Shown: in pieces, positions 35,312-42,795 of the stretch
How the letters are laid out: every line of letters begins with the position of its first letter
How positions within the stretch are numbered: position 1 is the first letter of the stretch
Source of the DNA: Bacteroidia bacterium
GTDB lineage: Bacteria; Bacteroidota; Bacteroidia; J057; JADKCL01
Length of the DNA stretch: 64,000 bases
Reading direction: 5' to 3'
Assembly (NCBI GenBank): GCA_020635905.1
Contig: JACJYV010000008.1
Location: forward strand, 372,001 to 436,000
Program-made: the position numbers and the translations under genes
The notes under the pieces: generated by a model
The model's input: only the letters and a program-made list of their open reading frames with translations
Database searches by the model: none
What the model was told of the DNA's origin: nothing

Positions 35312-37244
35312 ATCGAGTAGGAGAAAATAAAAGTTAGCATTTAAACCTGCTTATGGCAAAGGTGCTTACTTTTATTTTCGTCCTCTCACACCACCGGACG
35401 TACGGTTCCGTATCACGGCGGTTCCTAAACATTCGCTTTCCAGTAATTCAATTGGTCTTCCATTGACACGAGTTTCAAGGTTTTGAAGTAGGATTTGCGG
35501 AAGGCATGGTTCATGTGGCTGGCGCCGGAGTTCCACCAGGGACCGCGTCCATTAAAGGCTGATTGCCTTGCCCGGTCTTCTGGGAGTCCGCGACTCATCA
35601 ATCCTTCGTAACGGGTCCAGTTTCGTTTCCATTGCCGCCAGATGATTTTCCGTAAATGATGTCTGATCCATTCATCAAGGTCCTGGGCAAAGCGTTTGGT
35701 TTGAGCGGCCCGGAAGTAGTTGATCCAGCCCCGTATCAGAGGATTGAGGTCCTCCTCGATGAATCGGCCCAGATTACGCCCTTTCCCTTTTCGCAGTAAT
35801 TCCTTTACTTTACCCTTGAAGCGTTTGATGGATTTCTTCGCCACCGTGATTCGCCTGAGTTTGTCCGCAAGGAAGGTAAATCCAAGAAAGGACCGTTTCC
35901 ACGGACGGGCTACGGCGCTCTTGGCTTCATTTACTTTCAGTTTCAGGCGCTTACGGAGCCACTCCGTCAACGACTCTTTCACTCGTTCGCCCGCTCTCGC
36001 ACTTCGAACATAGATGTTGCAGTCGTCCGCGTACCGGCAGAAGCGATGGCCTCTTTTCTCCAGTTCCTTGTCCAGATCATCCAGCAGGATGTTGGACAGA
36101 AGAGGCGATAGAGGGCCACCTTGCGGTACACCTTTACGGCGGACTTCCCGCTTCCCGTTTATCATCACATCGGCTTCAAGGTAGCGACGAATCAATCGCA
36201 GGACCGCTTTGTCCTGCACCTTTTTCATCACCTTGCCCATCAGAACGTCGTGAGATACTTCGTCAAAGAACTTTTCCAGATCCATGTCTACCACCCAGTT
36301 ATATCCTTGCAGGATGTATTGCTGAGATTGCACCACCGCCTGTTCTGCCGATTTGCCAGGACGAAAGCCATAGCTGTGGTCAGAAAAATGCGGATCGAAA
36401 AGCGGACTTAGGATCTGGTGCAGACCCTGCTGGATCAGCCGATCTACTACCGTCGGGATACCAAGTTTGCGGGTTCCACCGCTTTCCTTGCGTATTTCGA
36501 CCTGCAATACTGCTTCAGGGTAGTAGTTGCTTCCAAGCAGGGAGCTTTTTAGAGTTGACCACTGTCTTTGGAGGTAGGGTTCAAGGTCAGTTAGTTCCAT
36601 CCCGTCACAGCCGGGAGCTCCCTTGTTTGAACATACCTTTTCGAAGGCAAGGGTCATGTTCTCGCGTTCGACCAAACGTTCGATCAATTGATTTACCTCT
36701 GGAATTGGTGATTCCCGCTTCGAGGATTGGTTTGACGCACTCATAGGTGACCTCCCAACTTCCGGTCGGTACTACCAAATCCATGAGCCTTACTTATTCC
36801 AAAGTAAGTGACTGCTTCTGCTTCCATTTCCTGAATTAGGTCCATATTCCTCTAATCTTTAGGTTCGGCCCTTCGGTTTTGGTCGAAAACCTACTATGGC
36901 CTCGGCTGACTTCCCGGTGCATTCACGCCCCTCTTTACTGAGAACCGCGGGTTCAGACAGAACTGCACCTCGGATATCCCCGGGTAAGACGCGTTACTTT
37001 CACGCTTATGCCCGCCGCATATACCCAACTGCTTTCCGGACAGGGATAGGGCTTTGACGATATTGGCCGCCTAACCCAGCAGTTTGGCCTATTATGCGAT
37101 TTCTGTTCGTCGGGCCAGCGATTTGCCTGCGGCTTCCTTCAGATTCCTCCTCTCGAAGGACACCCTTGCCGTCCGGCTAACACTTCCCCCTGACGGGCGT
37201 GTTCGGGACTTACACCCTATAGTAACGCGCCATGCCGGGCGCAC
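35312..37244 (-). mobile_element. Group II intron, complete, antisense to gltA
   Basis: The ~1.93-kb element has a 5' end GTGCGCCC at 37244 downward and a 3' end CCTACTCGAT at 35312. Domain V is at about 35383-35424, with the GTGTGAGAGG 3' strand. Domain VI is at about 35318-35382, a long AT-rich stem pairing GAAAATAAAAGT with ACTTTTATTTTC. The maturase frame ends exactly where domain V begins. The 5' exon is the bidirectional terminator at 37251-37280 and its T-rich tail. Ends are assigned by consensus, so they may shift by a base. Confidence 0.85.
35425..36744 (-). CDS. ltrA: Group II intron reverse transcriptase/maturase
   Basis: A 439-residue intron-encoded protein required for splicing and retromobility. 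Reverse-transcriptase blocks include GAPGCDGMELTDLE, IPTVVDRLIQQGLHQIL, SYGFRPGKSAEQA, VVDMDLEKFFDEVSHDVL, KGVPQGGPLSPLLSNI and the catalytic YADD in CRYADDCNIYV. The C-terminal maturase (X/GIIM) domain includes RGWINYFRAAQTKRF and IRHHLRKIIWRQWKR, ending GPWWNSGASHMNHAF. There is no HNH endonuclease domain. The frame is intact and lies in intron domain IV. Confidence 0.95.
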   Translation of the reverse strand: MSASNQSSKRESPIPEVNQLIERLVERENMTLAFEKVCSNKGAPGCDGMELTDLEPYLQRQWSTLKSSLLGSNYYPEAVLQVEIRKESGGTRKLGIPTVVDRLIQQGLHQILSPLFDPHFSDHSYGFRPGKSAEQAVVQSQQYILQGYNWVVDMDLEKFFDEVSHDVLMGKVMKKVQDKAVLRLIRRYLEADVMINGKREVRRKGVPQGGPLSPLLSNILLDDLDKELEKRGHRFCRYADDCNIYVRSARAGERVKESLTEWLRKRLKLKVNEAKSAVARPWKRSFLGFTFLADKLRRITVAKKSIKRFKGKVKELLRKGKGRNLGRFIEEDLNPLIRGWINYFRAAQTKRFAQDLDEWIRHHLRKIIWRQWKRNWTRYEGLMSRGLPEDRARQSAFNGRGPWWNSGASHMNHAFRKSYFKTLKLVSMEDQLNYWKANV

Positions 37245-37250
37245 CAAATA

Positions 37251-37280
37251 AAAAAAGGCCTCCAAACGGGGGCCTTTTTT
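37251..37280. terminator. Bidirectional intrinsic terminator, target site of the group II intron
   Basis: AAAAAAGGCC and GGCCTTTTTT form a perfect 10-bp stem extended by TCC/GGG with an AAAC loop. It can stop transcription both from gltA (+) and from the HMA-like gene (-). The intron starts 6 bp beyond it on the minus strand. Confidence 0.9.
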
Positions 37281-37330
37281 AGTTTTTGAAATAGCCAGAT
37301 TAACCAGCTTAAACGAATTGATAAACAGAA

Positions 37331-37975
37331 TTACTCCAATTCATCGTCGTCATCGTCATCCAGGGATTTGTCTTCCAGACCTTTCTTTTTGGTGGGATCG
37401 GTCAGGTCTTCCCCTTGCTCATCCTCGTCGAGGGCATCCTCGTCGGGCAGGCCAATATCATCGTCTTCATCCAGCAAAGGATCGTCCACTTTGAGTTCCT
37501 CGTTCAGTTCTTCATCCTTCAGCAGGTCAAATTCTTCATCCAAATCAAACAAATCGTCATCCTCCTCCTCAAATCCTTCATCTGCAGGACCAGCTTCATC
37601 CAGCCCGAGAACCACCTTGGATTCATCTCCGCGCATCGTTTTCTGCTCGTTACAACAAGCATCCTTACCCGAATTTGCGCTGCGTTTGAAATCGCCCGCG
37701 TCGTAACCGTTGATCGAAAGTTCGAGTTGGAGGTCCAGCAGGGAAATTGCCACAGGATCATAGCTGAAGGTCAAGGTTTTAGTGGCCAGATCCAGTTTGA
37801 TATTGGAAACTCCGTCAAATGAATTCAGAATGGACATAATGCGGGCCGAGCCACAGTTAAGACAGGGACCATCCACTTTGAAGGATGCAGGCCGCTGGGC
37901 CTGAAGCTTTCCTGCCCAAACCGTTACAGCAAGAAGGAACACAACTGAAAATACTGAAAGATTGCGACGAGCCAT
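37331..37975 (-). CDS. Exported HMA-like domain protein with highly acidic C-terminal tail
   Basis: A 214-residue protein. Residues 1-26 are a signal peptide (VFSVVFLLAVTVWAGKLQA). Residues 31-96 have a heavy-metal-associated-like beta-alpha-beta-beta-alpha-beta layout, with Cys38-x2-Cys41 (PCLNCGSARI) and a TFSYDP strand, as in copper chaperones. A Cys107-Cys108 pair follows. Residues 126-214 are dominated by Asp and Glu, with Leu and Lys scattered, ending in a run of Asp. Cation binding is plausible. It ends at the bidirectional terminator next to the intron. I know no named family with this architecture. Confidence 0.75.
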   Translation of the reverse strand: MARRNLSVFSVVFLLAVTVWAGKLQAQRPASFKVDGPCLNCGSARIMSILNSFDGVSNIKLDLATKTLTFSYDPVAISLLDLQLELSINGYDAGDFKRSANSGKDACCNEQKTMRGDESKVVLGLDEAGPADEGFEEEDDDLFDLDEEFDLLKDEELNEELKVDDPLLDEDDDIGLPDEDALDEDEQGEDLTDPTKKKGLEDKSLDDDDDDELE

Positions 37976-37981
37976 AAGGGA

Positions 37982-38263
37982 TTATGATACAGGTAGGATG
38001 TTGCTGAAATGATGAATTAATTTTTTCACCAGAAATGAGCTGTTCAGAGGAATGGAGATTTTCGCAGAATCTCCCCTTGAATTGGATTCTCCGTCACCCA
38101 CGGGCTTTTCAATACTGATTCCTTTACCGTGCATAACTTCAGGTTCATCCGCAAACACGTAAAAATTCAGGTAAAAAAATGCCAGCAAAAAGATCAAAAC
38201 GCCCAGCACCCCCACAAATTTGTTGAGGAAAAGCTTTTTTATTTTTGCTTGAATGGGGCTCAT
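37982..38263 (-). CDS. Hypothetical single-helix membrane protein
   Basis: About 93 residues from the ATG at 38263 (MSPIQAKIKKLF). One membrane helix (VGVLGVLIFLLAFFYLNFYVF) is followed by a short extracytoplasmic part with charged and Ser-rich sequence. It lies 6 bp upstream of the acidic HMA-like gene and is probably co-transcribed. The longer frame from 38305 adds residues with no conserved look. No family recognised. Confidence 0.5.
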   Translation of the reverse strand: MSPIQAKIKKLFLNKFVGVLGVLIFLLAFFYLNFYVFADEPEVMHGKGISIEKPVGDGESNSRGDSAKISIPLNSSFLVKKLIHHFSNILPVS

Positions 38264-38345
38264 AGAAAAATTATCCCACCCGGGATTAGCTCCTAAATTA
38301 CTCAATTTTCCAATTCCAGTTACTTGTGCAGAAAAATTAATCTTT

Positions 38346-38425
38346 TGGGGTAGTTGTAAGTTGGGAGTTGTAAGATGAAGCTTCAGAACTCAGAACTAAA
38401 AACTTAGAAACAACAACTACCAACG
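38346..38425. repeat. Degenerate GTTGTAAG word tract
   Basis: The tract holds GTAGTTGTAAGTTGGGAGTT followed by GTAAG, then CAGAACTCAGAACTAAAAAC, and ends with AACAACAACTACCAAC, which is inverse-like to the beginning. It is non-coding and sits upstream of the hypothetical membrane gene and of ftsY. Confidence 0.6.
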
Positions 38426-38498
38426 CCAAAATTTTTTAAAAAATTTTTCTCCATTTCCATGCAAGTTTCCTTCTTCCCATTCGTCTAAAAAAATTAGG

Positions 38499-38506
38499 TA
38501 TATTTG
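38499..38506 (+). promoter_or_regulatory. -7 promoter element of ftsY
   Basis: TATATTTG matches TAnnTTTG exactly and lies 23 bp before the ftsY ATG. The -33 side is AT-rich but has no clear TTTG. Confidence 0.5.
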
Positions 38507-38529
38507 CGCCTCACAAACCTCGATACGCC

Positions 38530-39498
38530 ATGGCCCTGTTCAAATTTTTTGGCAAAAAAGAAAATAAAGAAAAGCTCGACAAAGGGCTGGATAAGACAAA
38601 ATCCTCCTTTTTAGGCAAAATAAAGCACTCTCTGCTGGGCAAATCCCGGATCGACGACGATGTGCTGGACGATCTGGAAGAGGTGTTCATTGGGAGTGAT
38701 GTGGGGGTGGATGCCACCGTAAAACTGATCGACCGCATCCGCGACCGCGTGGCCCGCGACAAATACACTGGCACCTCGGAACTTGATAATCTTTTGCGGG
38801 ATGAAATGGCCCAGATGATGCTGGAAAATTACCCCGACATTCAGGAAGATTTTGACGTACCTGAAATCCGGGTCAACGGCAAAAAAATGCCTTATGTGAT
38901 TCTGGTCGTGGGTGTAAATGGAGTGGGGAAAACCACCACCATTGGCAAGCTTGCCAATGCCTTCAAGTCACGCGGGAAAAAAGTGATTCTGGGTGCGGCA
39001 GATACCTTTCGGGCGGCTGCCGTGGAACAAATCCGTATCTGGGCCGGCCGGGTGGATGTGCCCCTGGTAGAAAAGGGCATGAATACTGATCCCAGCGCAG
39101 TGGCCTTTGACGCGGTTCGTGCGGGCATCGAGCAGGAAGCAGATATTGTGATCATTGATACAGCAGGCCGCCTGCAGACCAAGATCAACCTCATGGCCGA
39201 ACTCACCAAAATCAAGCGGTCATGTGGCAAAAATCTGGAAGGAGCACCCCACGAGGTGCTGCTTGTACTGGACGCCTCCACGGGCCAGAATGCCATTTCC
39301 CAGGCCAAAGCCTTTACTGAGGCGACAGATGTTTCGGCCCTGGCCCTGACCAAACTGGACGGAACGGCCAAAGGCGGGGTGGTGATTGGGATCGTGGATC
39401 AGTTCAAAATTCCAGTGCGCTTCATTGGCGTGGGCGAAGGGATCAACGACCTGCAAATCTTCGATCCCCGCGAATTTGTGGACTCTCTATTTAAATAA
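38530..39498 (+). CDS. ftsY: Signal recognition particle receptor FtsY
   Basis: A 322-residue SRP-type GTPase that receives SRP-bound nascent chains at the inner membrane. The N-domain is residues 30-90 and is Lys-rich before that. The G domain has G1 GVNGVGKTTTIGKLAN (from about residue 128), the DTFRAAAVEQ motif, DTAGRLQ (G3), TKLDGTAKGG (G4) and FIGVGEGINDLQ at the end. It lacks the long acidic A domain of E. coli FtsY, as is usual in this phylum. It is followed at 3 bp by a TTG-start exported protein. Confidence 0.96.
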   Translation: MALFKFFGKKENKEKLDKGLDKTKSSFLGKIKHSLLGKSRIDDDVLDDLEEVFIGSDVGVDATVKLIDRIRDRVARDKYTGTSELDNLLRDEMAQMMLENYPDIQEDFDVPEIRVNGKKMPYVILVVGVNGVGKTTTIGKLANAFKSRGKKVILGAADTFRAAAVEQIRIWAGRVDVPLVEKGMNTDPSAVAFDAVRAGIEQEADIVIIDTAGRLQTKINLMAELTKIKRSCGKNLEGAPHEVLLVLDASTGQNAISQAKAFTEATDVSALALTKLDGTAKGGVVIGIVDQFKIPVRFIGVGEGINDLQIFDPREFVDSLFK

Positions 39499-39501
39499 GT
39501 T

Positions 39502-40023
39502 TTGAAAAAAGCTGGCTTTTTTCTGCTTTGTCTTGGCTTCCTGCTTGCAGGAATTTCCAATTCTCCTGCCCAATCTGCAACTGAATGGGTGAATAAAGTG
39601 ATCAAACCTGAGGCAGGTCCCGTGATTCGTGGTTTGGATATTGGGATGAAAGCCAGCCAGATCAAACAAATTGATACCCAGGCTGCCGCCCAGGAATGGG
39701 ACAAGGATGGCTGCTGGTGGGTCACTGAAAGCAGGAACCTGGATTTCGAAATTGGCATTACCCTCAATCCCCAAACTGGAAAATGCGACGGAATCAGTAT
39801 AATTTTCCTTACAGGTTGCAATAATGCCGCTTCCCAGGAAATTTTTCAAAAACTCCTTACCCATTTCCAGACCTTCGCCAGCCGTGCAGAGGACTATTCT
39901 GAAGATGGGAACGGACTTTTCTGGGTCTTTGATTTTGCCCATTCCACCCTCGACCTGATGTATATGGAGTCAGGAAATTCCCAGGTTGCCAACGTAAGTC
40001 TCAACCTGATGCCCCTTGAATAG
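39502..40023 (+). CDS. Exported hypothetical protein, paralogue A
   Basis: A 173-residue protein with a TTG start three bases after the ftsY stop. Translational coupling to ftsY may help such a start. Signal peptide residues 1-24 (FFLLCLGFLLAGISNSPAQ). The mature start is IKPEAGPVIRGLDIGMKAS, which resembles FKPSMGKTFRGLDLGMNFT in the next gene, so the two are diverged tandem paralogues. A single internal disulfide may form between the Cys residues near 71 and 90. No known family recognised. Confidence 0.7.
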   Translation: MKKAGFFLLCLGFLLAGISNSPAQSATEWVNKVIKPEAGPVIRGLDIGMKASQIKQIDTQAAAQEWDKDGCWWVTESRNLDFEIGITLNPQTGKCDGISIIFLTGCNNAASQEIFQKLLTHFQTFASRAEDYSEDGNGLFWVFDFAHSTLDLMYMESGNSQVANVSLNLMPLE

Positions 40024-40072
40024 GCCGCATTTTTGTCCTGCTCAGATTAGTGAAAAAATTGTATTTTAAGCC

Positions 40073-40582
40073 ATGAAATGTATTAAAATCACTCTGCTGA
40101 CCCTGCTTTCAGCCTTCCTTTTTCAGGGAATCCAGGCCCAATCCATGCAATTGATGGACATTTTCAAACCCTCCATGGGCAAAACCTTTCGCGGACTGGA
40201 CCTTGGGATGAATTTCACGGATGTAAATAATGTAACGGGCATTCCCCGCAACCAGCTTTACAGCAGCCCCAACGTGCCTTTTTCATACCCCATCAATGAA
40301 TATGGCAAGCCAGGCGACCAGATGCAGGGATTTCTTTCCTTTACCCGCGAAGAAACCCTGAAGCAGATAGAAGTCAATCTCACCTTCATGGACCCGCTCA
40401 ATTTCAGCGATATGGAGATCGAAATAAGGGAGTATCTGGATCAAAAATACGGTTCCTATGCCATGGAGGGAGTGGACAAAACCTGGCGGGAAGGTGCATT
40501 GAGCATCCTGATGCGCTCTGAGGAAACAGGTACAGGAGGCATGGTTTTCCTTAAATTTGAATTTACAGGAGTGCGGCGTTAA
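40073..40582 (+). CDS. Exported hypothetical protein, paralogue B
   Basis: A 169-residue protein with a signal peptide (MKCIKITLLTLLSAFLFQGIQAQ). It shares the RGLD-[IL]-GM motif and overall length with the preceding gene. The C-terminal part (SDMEIEIREYLDQKYGSYAMEGVDKTWREG) looks like a small alpha/beta domain. It lies 49 bp after paralogue A. Function unknown. Confidence 0.7.
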   Translation: MKCIKITLLTLLSAFLFQGIQAQSMQLMDIFKPSMGKTFRGLDLGMNFTDVNNVTGIPRNQLYSSPNVPFSYPINEYGKPGDQMQGFLSFTREETLKQIEVNLTFMDPLNFSDMEIEIREYLDQKYGSYAMEGVDKTWREGALSILMRSEETGTGGMVFLKFEFTGVRR

Positions 40583-40638
40583 GCTGAAGCAGGATTTAGG
40601 AAAGAAGGAAACCGTTTGCGACCTTTGCAGGCGGAATT

Positions 40639-41943
40639 ATGAAAACAAAACCACGCAAGAAGGACAAGGTAAACATCATTACCCTCGGCTGCAGCAAAAA
40701 CACCGTGGATTCGGAAGTCATGCTGACCCAGCTGAGAGGCAATGACATCGACGCCTCTCACGAATCTGCCGACGACGAGGCCAATATCATCATTATCAAT
40801 ACCTGTGGTTTCATCGACCGGGCCAAGCAGGAATCCATCGACACCATTCTGGATTATTCCGAGTACAAAGAAGAGGGTCGAATTGACAAGCTATTTGTAA
40901 CTGGCTGTCTCAGCGAGCGTTACAAAGATGATCTGAAAAAGGAAATTCCCAATGTGGATGCCTGGTTCGGGACCATGGAATTGCCTGCCCTGCTGCATAA
41001 ATTCAACGCAGATTACAAAACTGAACTGGTGGGCGAACGCCTCATCACCACGGACGATCACTACGCTTACCTCAAAATTGCTGAAGGCTGCGACCGTCCC
41101 TGCAGTTTTTGCGCCATTCCCCTCATGCGGGGCAAACACCGCAGCCGCACCATGGAATCTCTGGTGGAGGAGGCTCAGTTTCTGGTCAATCGCGGGGTAA
41201 AGGAGCTCATGCTGATTGCCCAGGATCTGACTTATTACGGCCTGGATTTGTACAAAGACCGCCGTCTCAACGAACTTTTGCAACGTCTTTCAGACGTAAA
41301 AGGGCTGGAGTGGATTCGTTTGCATTATGCTTACCCTTCAGGTTTTCCCCTTGATATTCTGCCCACCATTGCAGAGCGCCCCAATATTTGCAATTACCTC
41401 GACATGCCCCTGCAACACATCAGCGATAATATGCTGAAAGCCATGCGCCGGGGAATCAACCGCCAGAAAACCTGCGACCTGATCCATAAAATCCGGAAAG
41501 AAGTGCCGGGCATTGCCTTGCGCACCACCCTGATTTCAGGATATCCGGGTGAAACGGAGGCCGATTTTGAGGATTTGAAAAGCTTTATTGAGGAATTTCG
41601 TTTTGAGCGTCTGGGAATTTTCACCTATTCGCACGAAGAAAACACCCACGCCTTCAAATCTGAGGACGATGTGCCCGAAGAAATCAAGCTGGAACGGCAG
41701 GCTGAACTGATGGAAATCCAGCAGGATATTTCTTTTGAACTCAACCAGCAACGGATTGGAAAGACCTACAAAGTGCTGATCGACCGCAAAGAGGGCGATT
41801 TTCACGTAGGCCGCACGGAGTTTGACTCGCCCGAAGTGGACAACGAGGTGATCGTGTACGGGGATGGGCCTCAGGTGGGTGAATTTTGTCAGGTCAAAAT
41901 TCAGGATGCCACCGAGTTTGATCTCATGGGAAAAGTGGTTTAG
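40639..41943 (+). CDS. rimO: Ribosomal protein S12 methylthiotransferase RimO
   Basis: A 434-residue radical SAM methylthiotransferase modifying an Asp of ribosomal protein S12. The N-terminal UPF0004 domain has three cluster cysteines (LGCSKNTVDSE, NTCGFIDRAKQES, VTGCLSERY). The radical SAM motif Cys151-x3-Cys155-x2-Cys158 lies in EGCDRPCSFCAIP. LISGYPGETEADF is present, and the end forms a TRAM RNA-binding domain. LGCSKN and the FIDRAKQES context favour RimO over MiaB. Confidence 0.94.
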   Translation: MKTKPRKKDKVNIITLGCSKNTVDSEVMLTQLRGNDIDASHESADDEANIIIINTCGFIDRAKQESIDTILDYSEYKEEGRIDKLFVTGCLSERYKDDLKKEIPNVDAWFGTMELPALLHKFNADYKTELVGERLITTDDHYAYLKIAEGCDRPCSFCAIPLMRGKHRSRTMESLVEEAQFLVNRGVKELMLIAQDLTYYGLDLYKDRRLNELLQRLSDVKGLEWIRLHYAYPSGFPLDILPTIAERPNICNYLDMPLQHISDNMLKAMRRGINRQKTCDLIHKIRKEVPGIALRTTLISGYPGETEADFEDLKSFIEEFRFERLGIFTYSHEENTHAFKSEDDVPEEIKLERQAELMEIQQDISFELNQQRIGKTYKVLIDRKEGDFHVGRTEFDSPEVDNEVIVYGDGPQVGEFCQVKIQDATEFDLMGKVV

Positions 41944-42088
41944 GCCAAAATTTCCTTCATAATTCATTGATTTCAGCCCCTTATGCCCGGATTTCTGCTT
42001 GAAAAGTCGGTCAGGATGGCGAATCCCCCAAAAATCACATAAAACTTCCTTAAATTTATTATCCCACTAATTTTTCAATTGAACTTAA

Positions 42089-42736
42089 ATGATTATGAGA
42101 AAAAATCTACCTATTCACTTCATTATGAGCTTGTTCCTGTTTTTGGGAATAAGTCTCAGCAGCCAGGGGCAGGTCATCGTCACGCTGGGCGTGAACCAGG
42201 CTGCCCAGCTGAACGCAGACGCAGGTGCAGATGTGATCATCTGTCTTGGTGATACAGGCCTGCTGGGCGGAACGCCCAGCGGAAACGGCGGAACCGGCGC
42301 CTACACCTATTCCTGGAGCCCCTCCACCAACCTTTCCAGTGCCACCGCCGCCAATCCCATGGCCTGGCCGTCCGTACCCACCAGCTATGTGCTCACCCTC
42401 ATGGACGACGCAGGCTGCACCTCCCTCGACACGGTTACCCTCACCCCCGACACCTGTCTGGGTTTCCAGGATTTTTCCTGGGTTTCCAGCCTCGACCTGT
42501 TCCCCAACCCCACTCAGGGTGGTTTCACCATTCGTTTGACCACCTCGAAGGAAGTAAAAAACATCAGCATCCAGGTGCTTTCATTATTGGGCCAGGAAAT
42601 TTCCCGGGTCCACTCTGAATCCGTAAACGGTACTTTTGAAACCAAATTCGACCTTTCAGGCCAAAGCTCAGGTGTGTACCTGGTCAGGCTGGACGGCAAT
42701 GGTCAAACCATGGTCAGAAAGGTAATGTTGAAGTAA
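42089..42736 (+). CDS. Secreted protein with PKD-like module and T9SS type A sorting domain
   Basis: A 215-residue protein. Signal peptide to about residue 28. Residues 40-115 form one PKD/gliding-motility SprB-like module: ADAGADVIICLGDTGLLGG, YSWSPSTNLSSATAANPMAW and YVLTLMDDAGC. The last 75 residues are a T9SS CTD (LDLFPNPTQGGFTIRL, SGVYLVRLDGNG, KVMLK). The second ATG at 42095 is equally possible. It ends one base into the open frame of the next gene and shares its module type, so the two are probably functionally linked. Confidence 0.8.
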   Translation: MIMRKNLPIHFIMSLFLFLGISLSSQGQVIVTLGVNQAAQLNADAGADVIICLGDTGLLGGTPSGNGGTGAYTYSWSPSTNLSSATAANPMAWPSVPTSYVLTLMDDAGCTSLDTVTLTPDTCLGFQDFSWVSSLDLFPNPTQGGFTIRLTTSKEVKNISIQVLSLLGQEISRVHSESVNGTFETKFDLSGQSSGVYLVRLDGNGQTMVRKVMLK

Positions 42737-42795
42737 TGGGCAATCAATTGAAAAACAATTCATTTCCCTGTTCCCAATTCAAAATTCAGAAAATA

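Noticed and set aside
36745..37244. A missing gene in the 500-bp gap upstream of the maturase
   Set aside because: The region is the group II intron's 5' RNA domains, beginning GTGCG, and has no coding frame.
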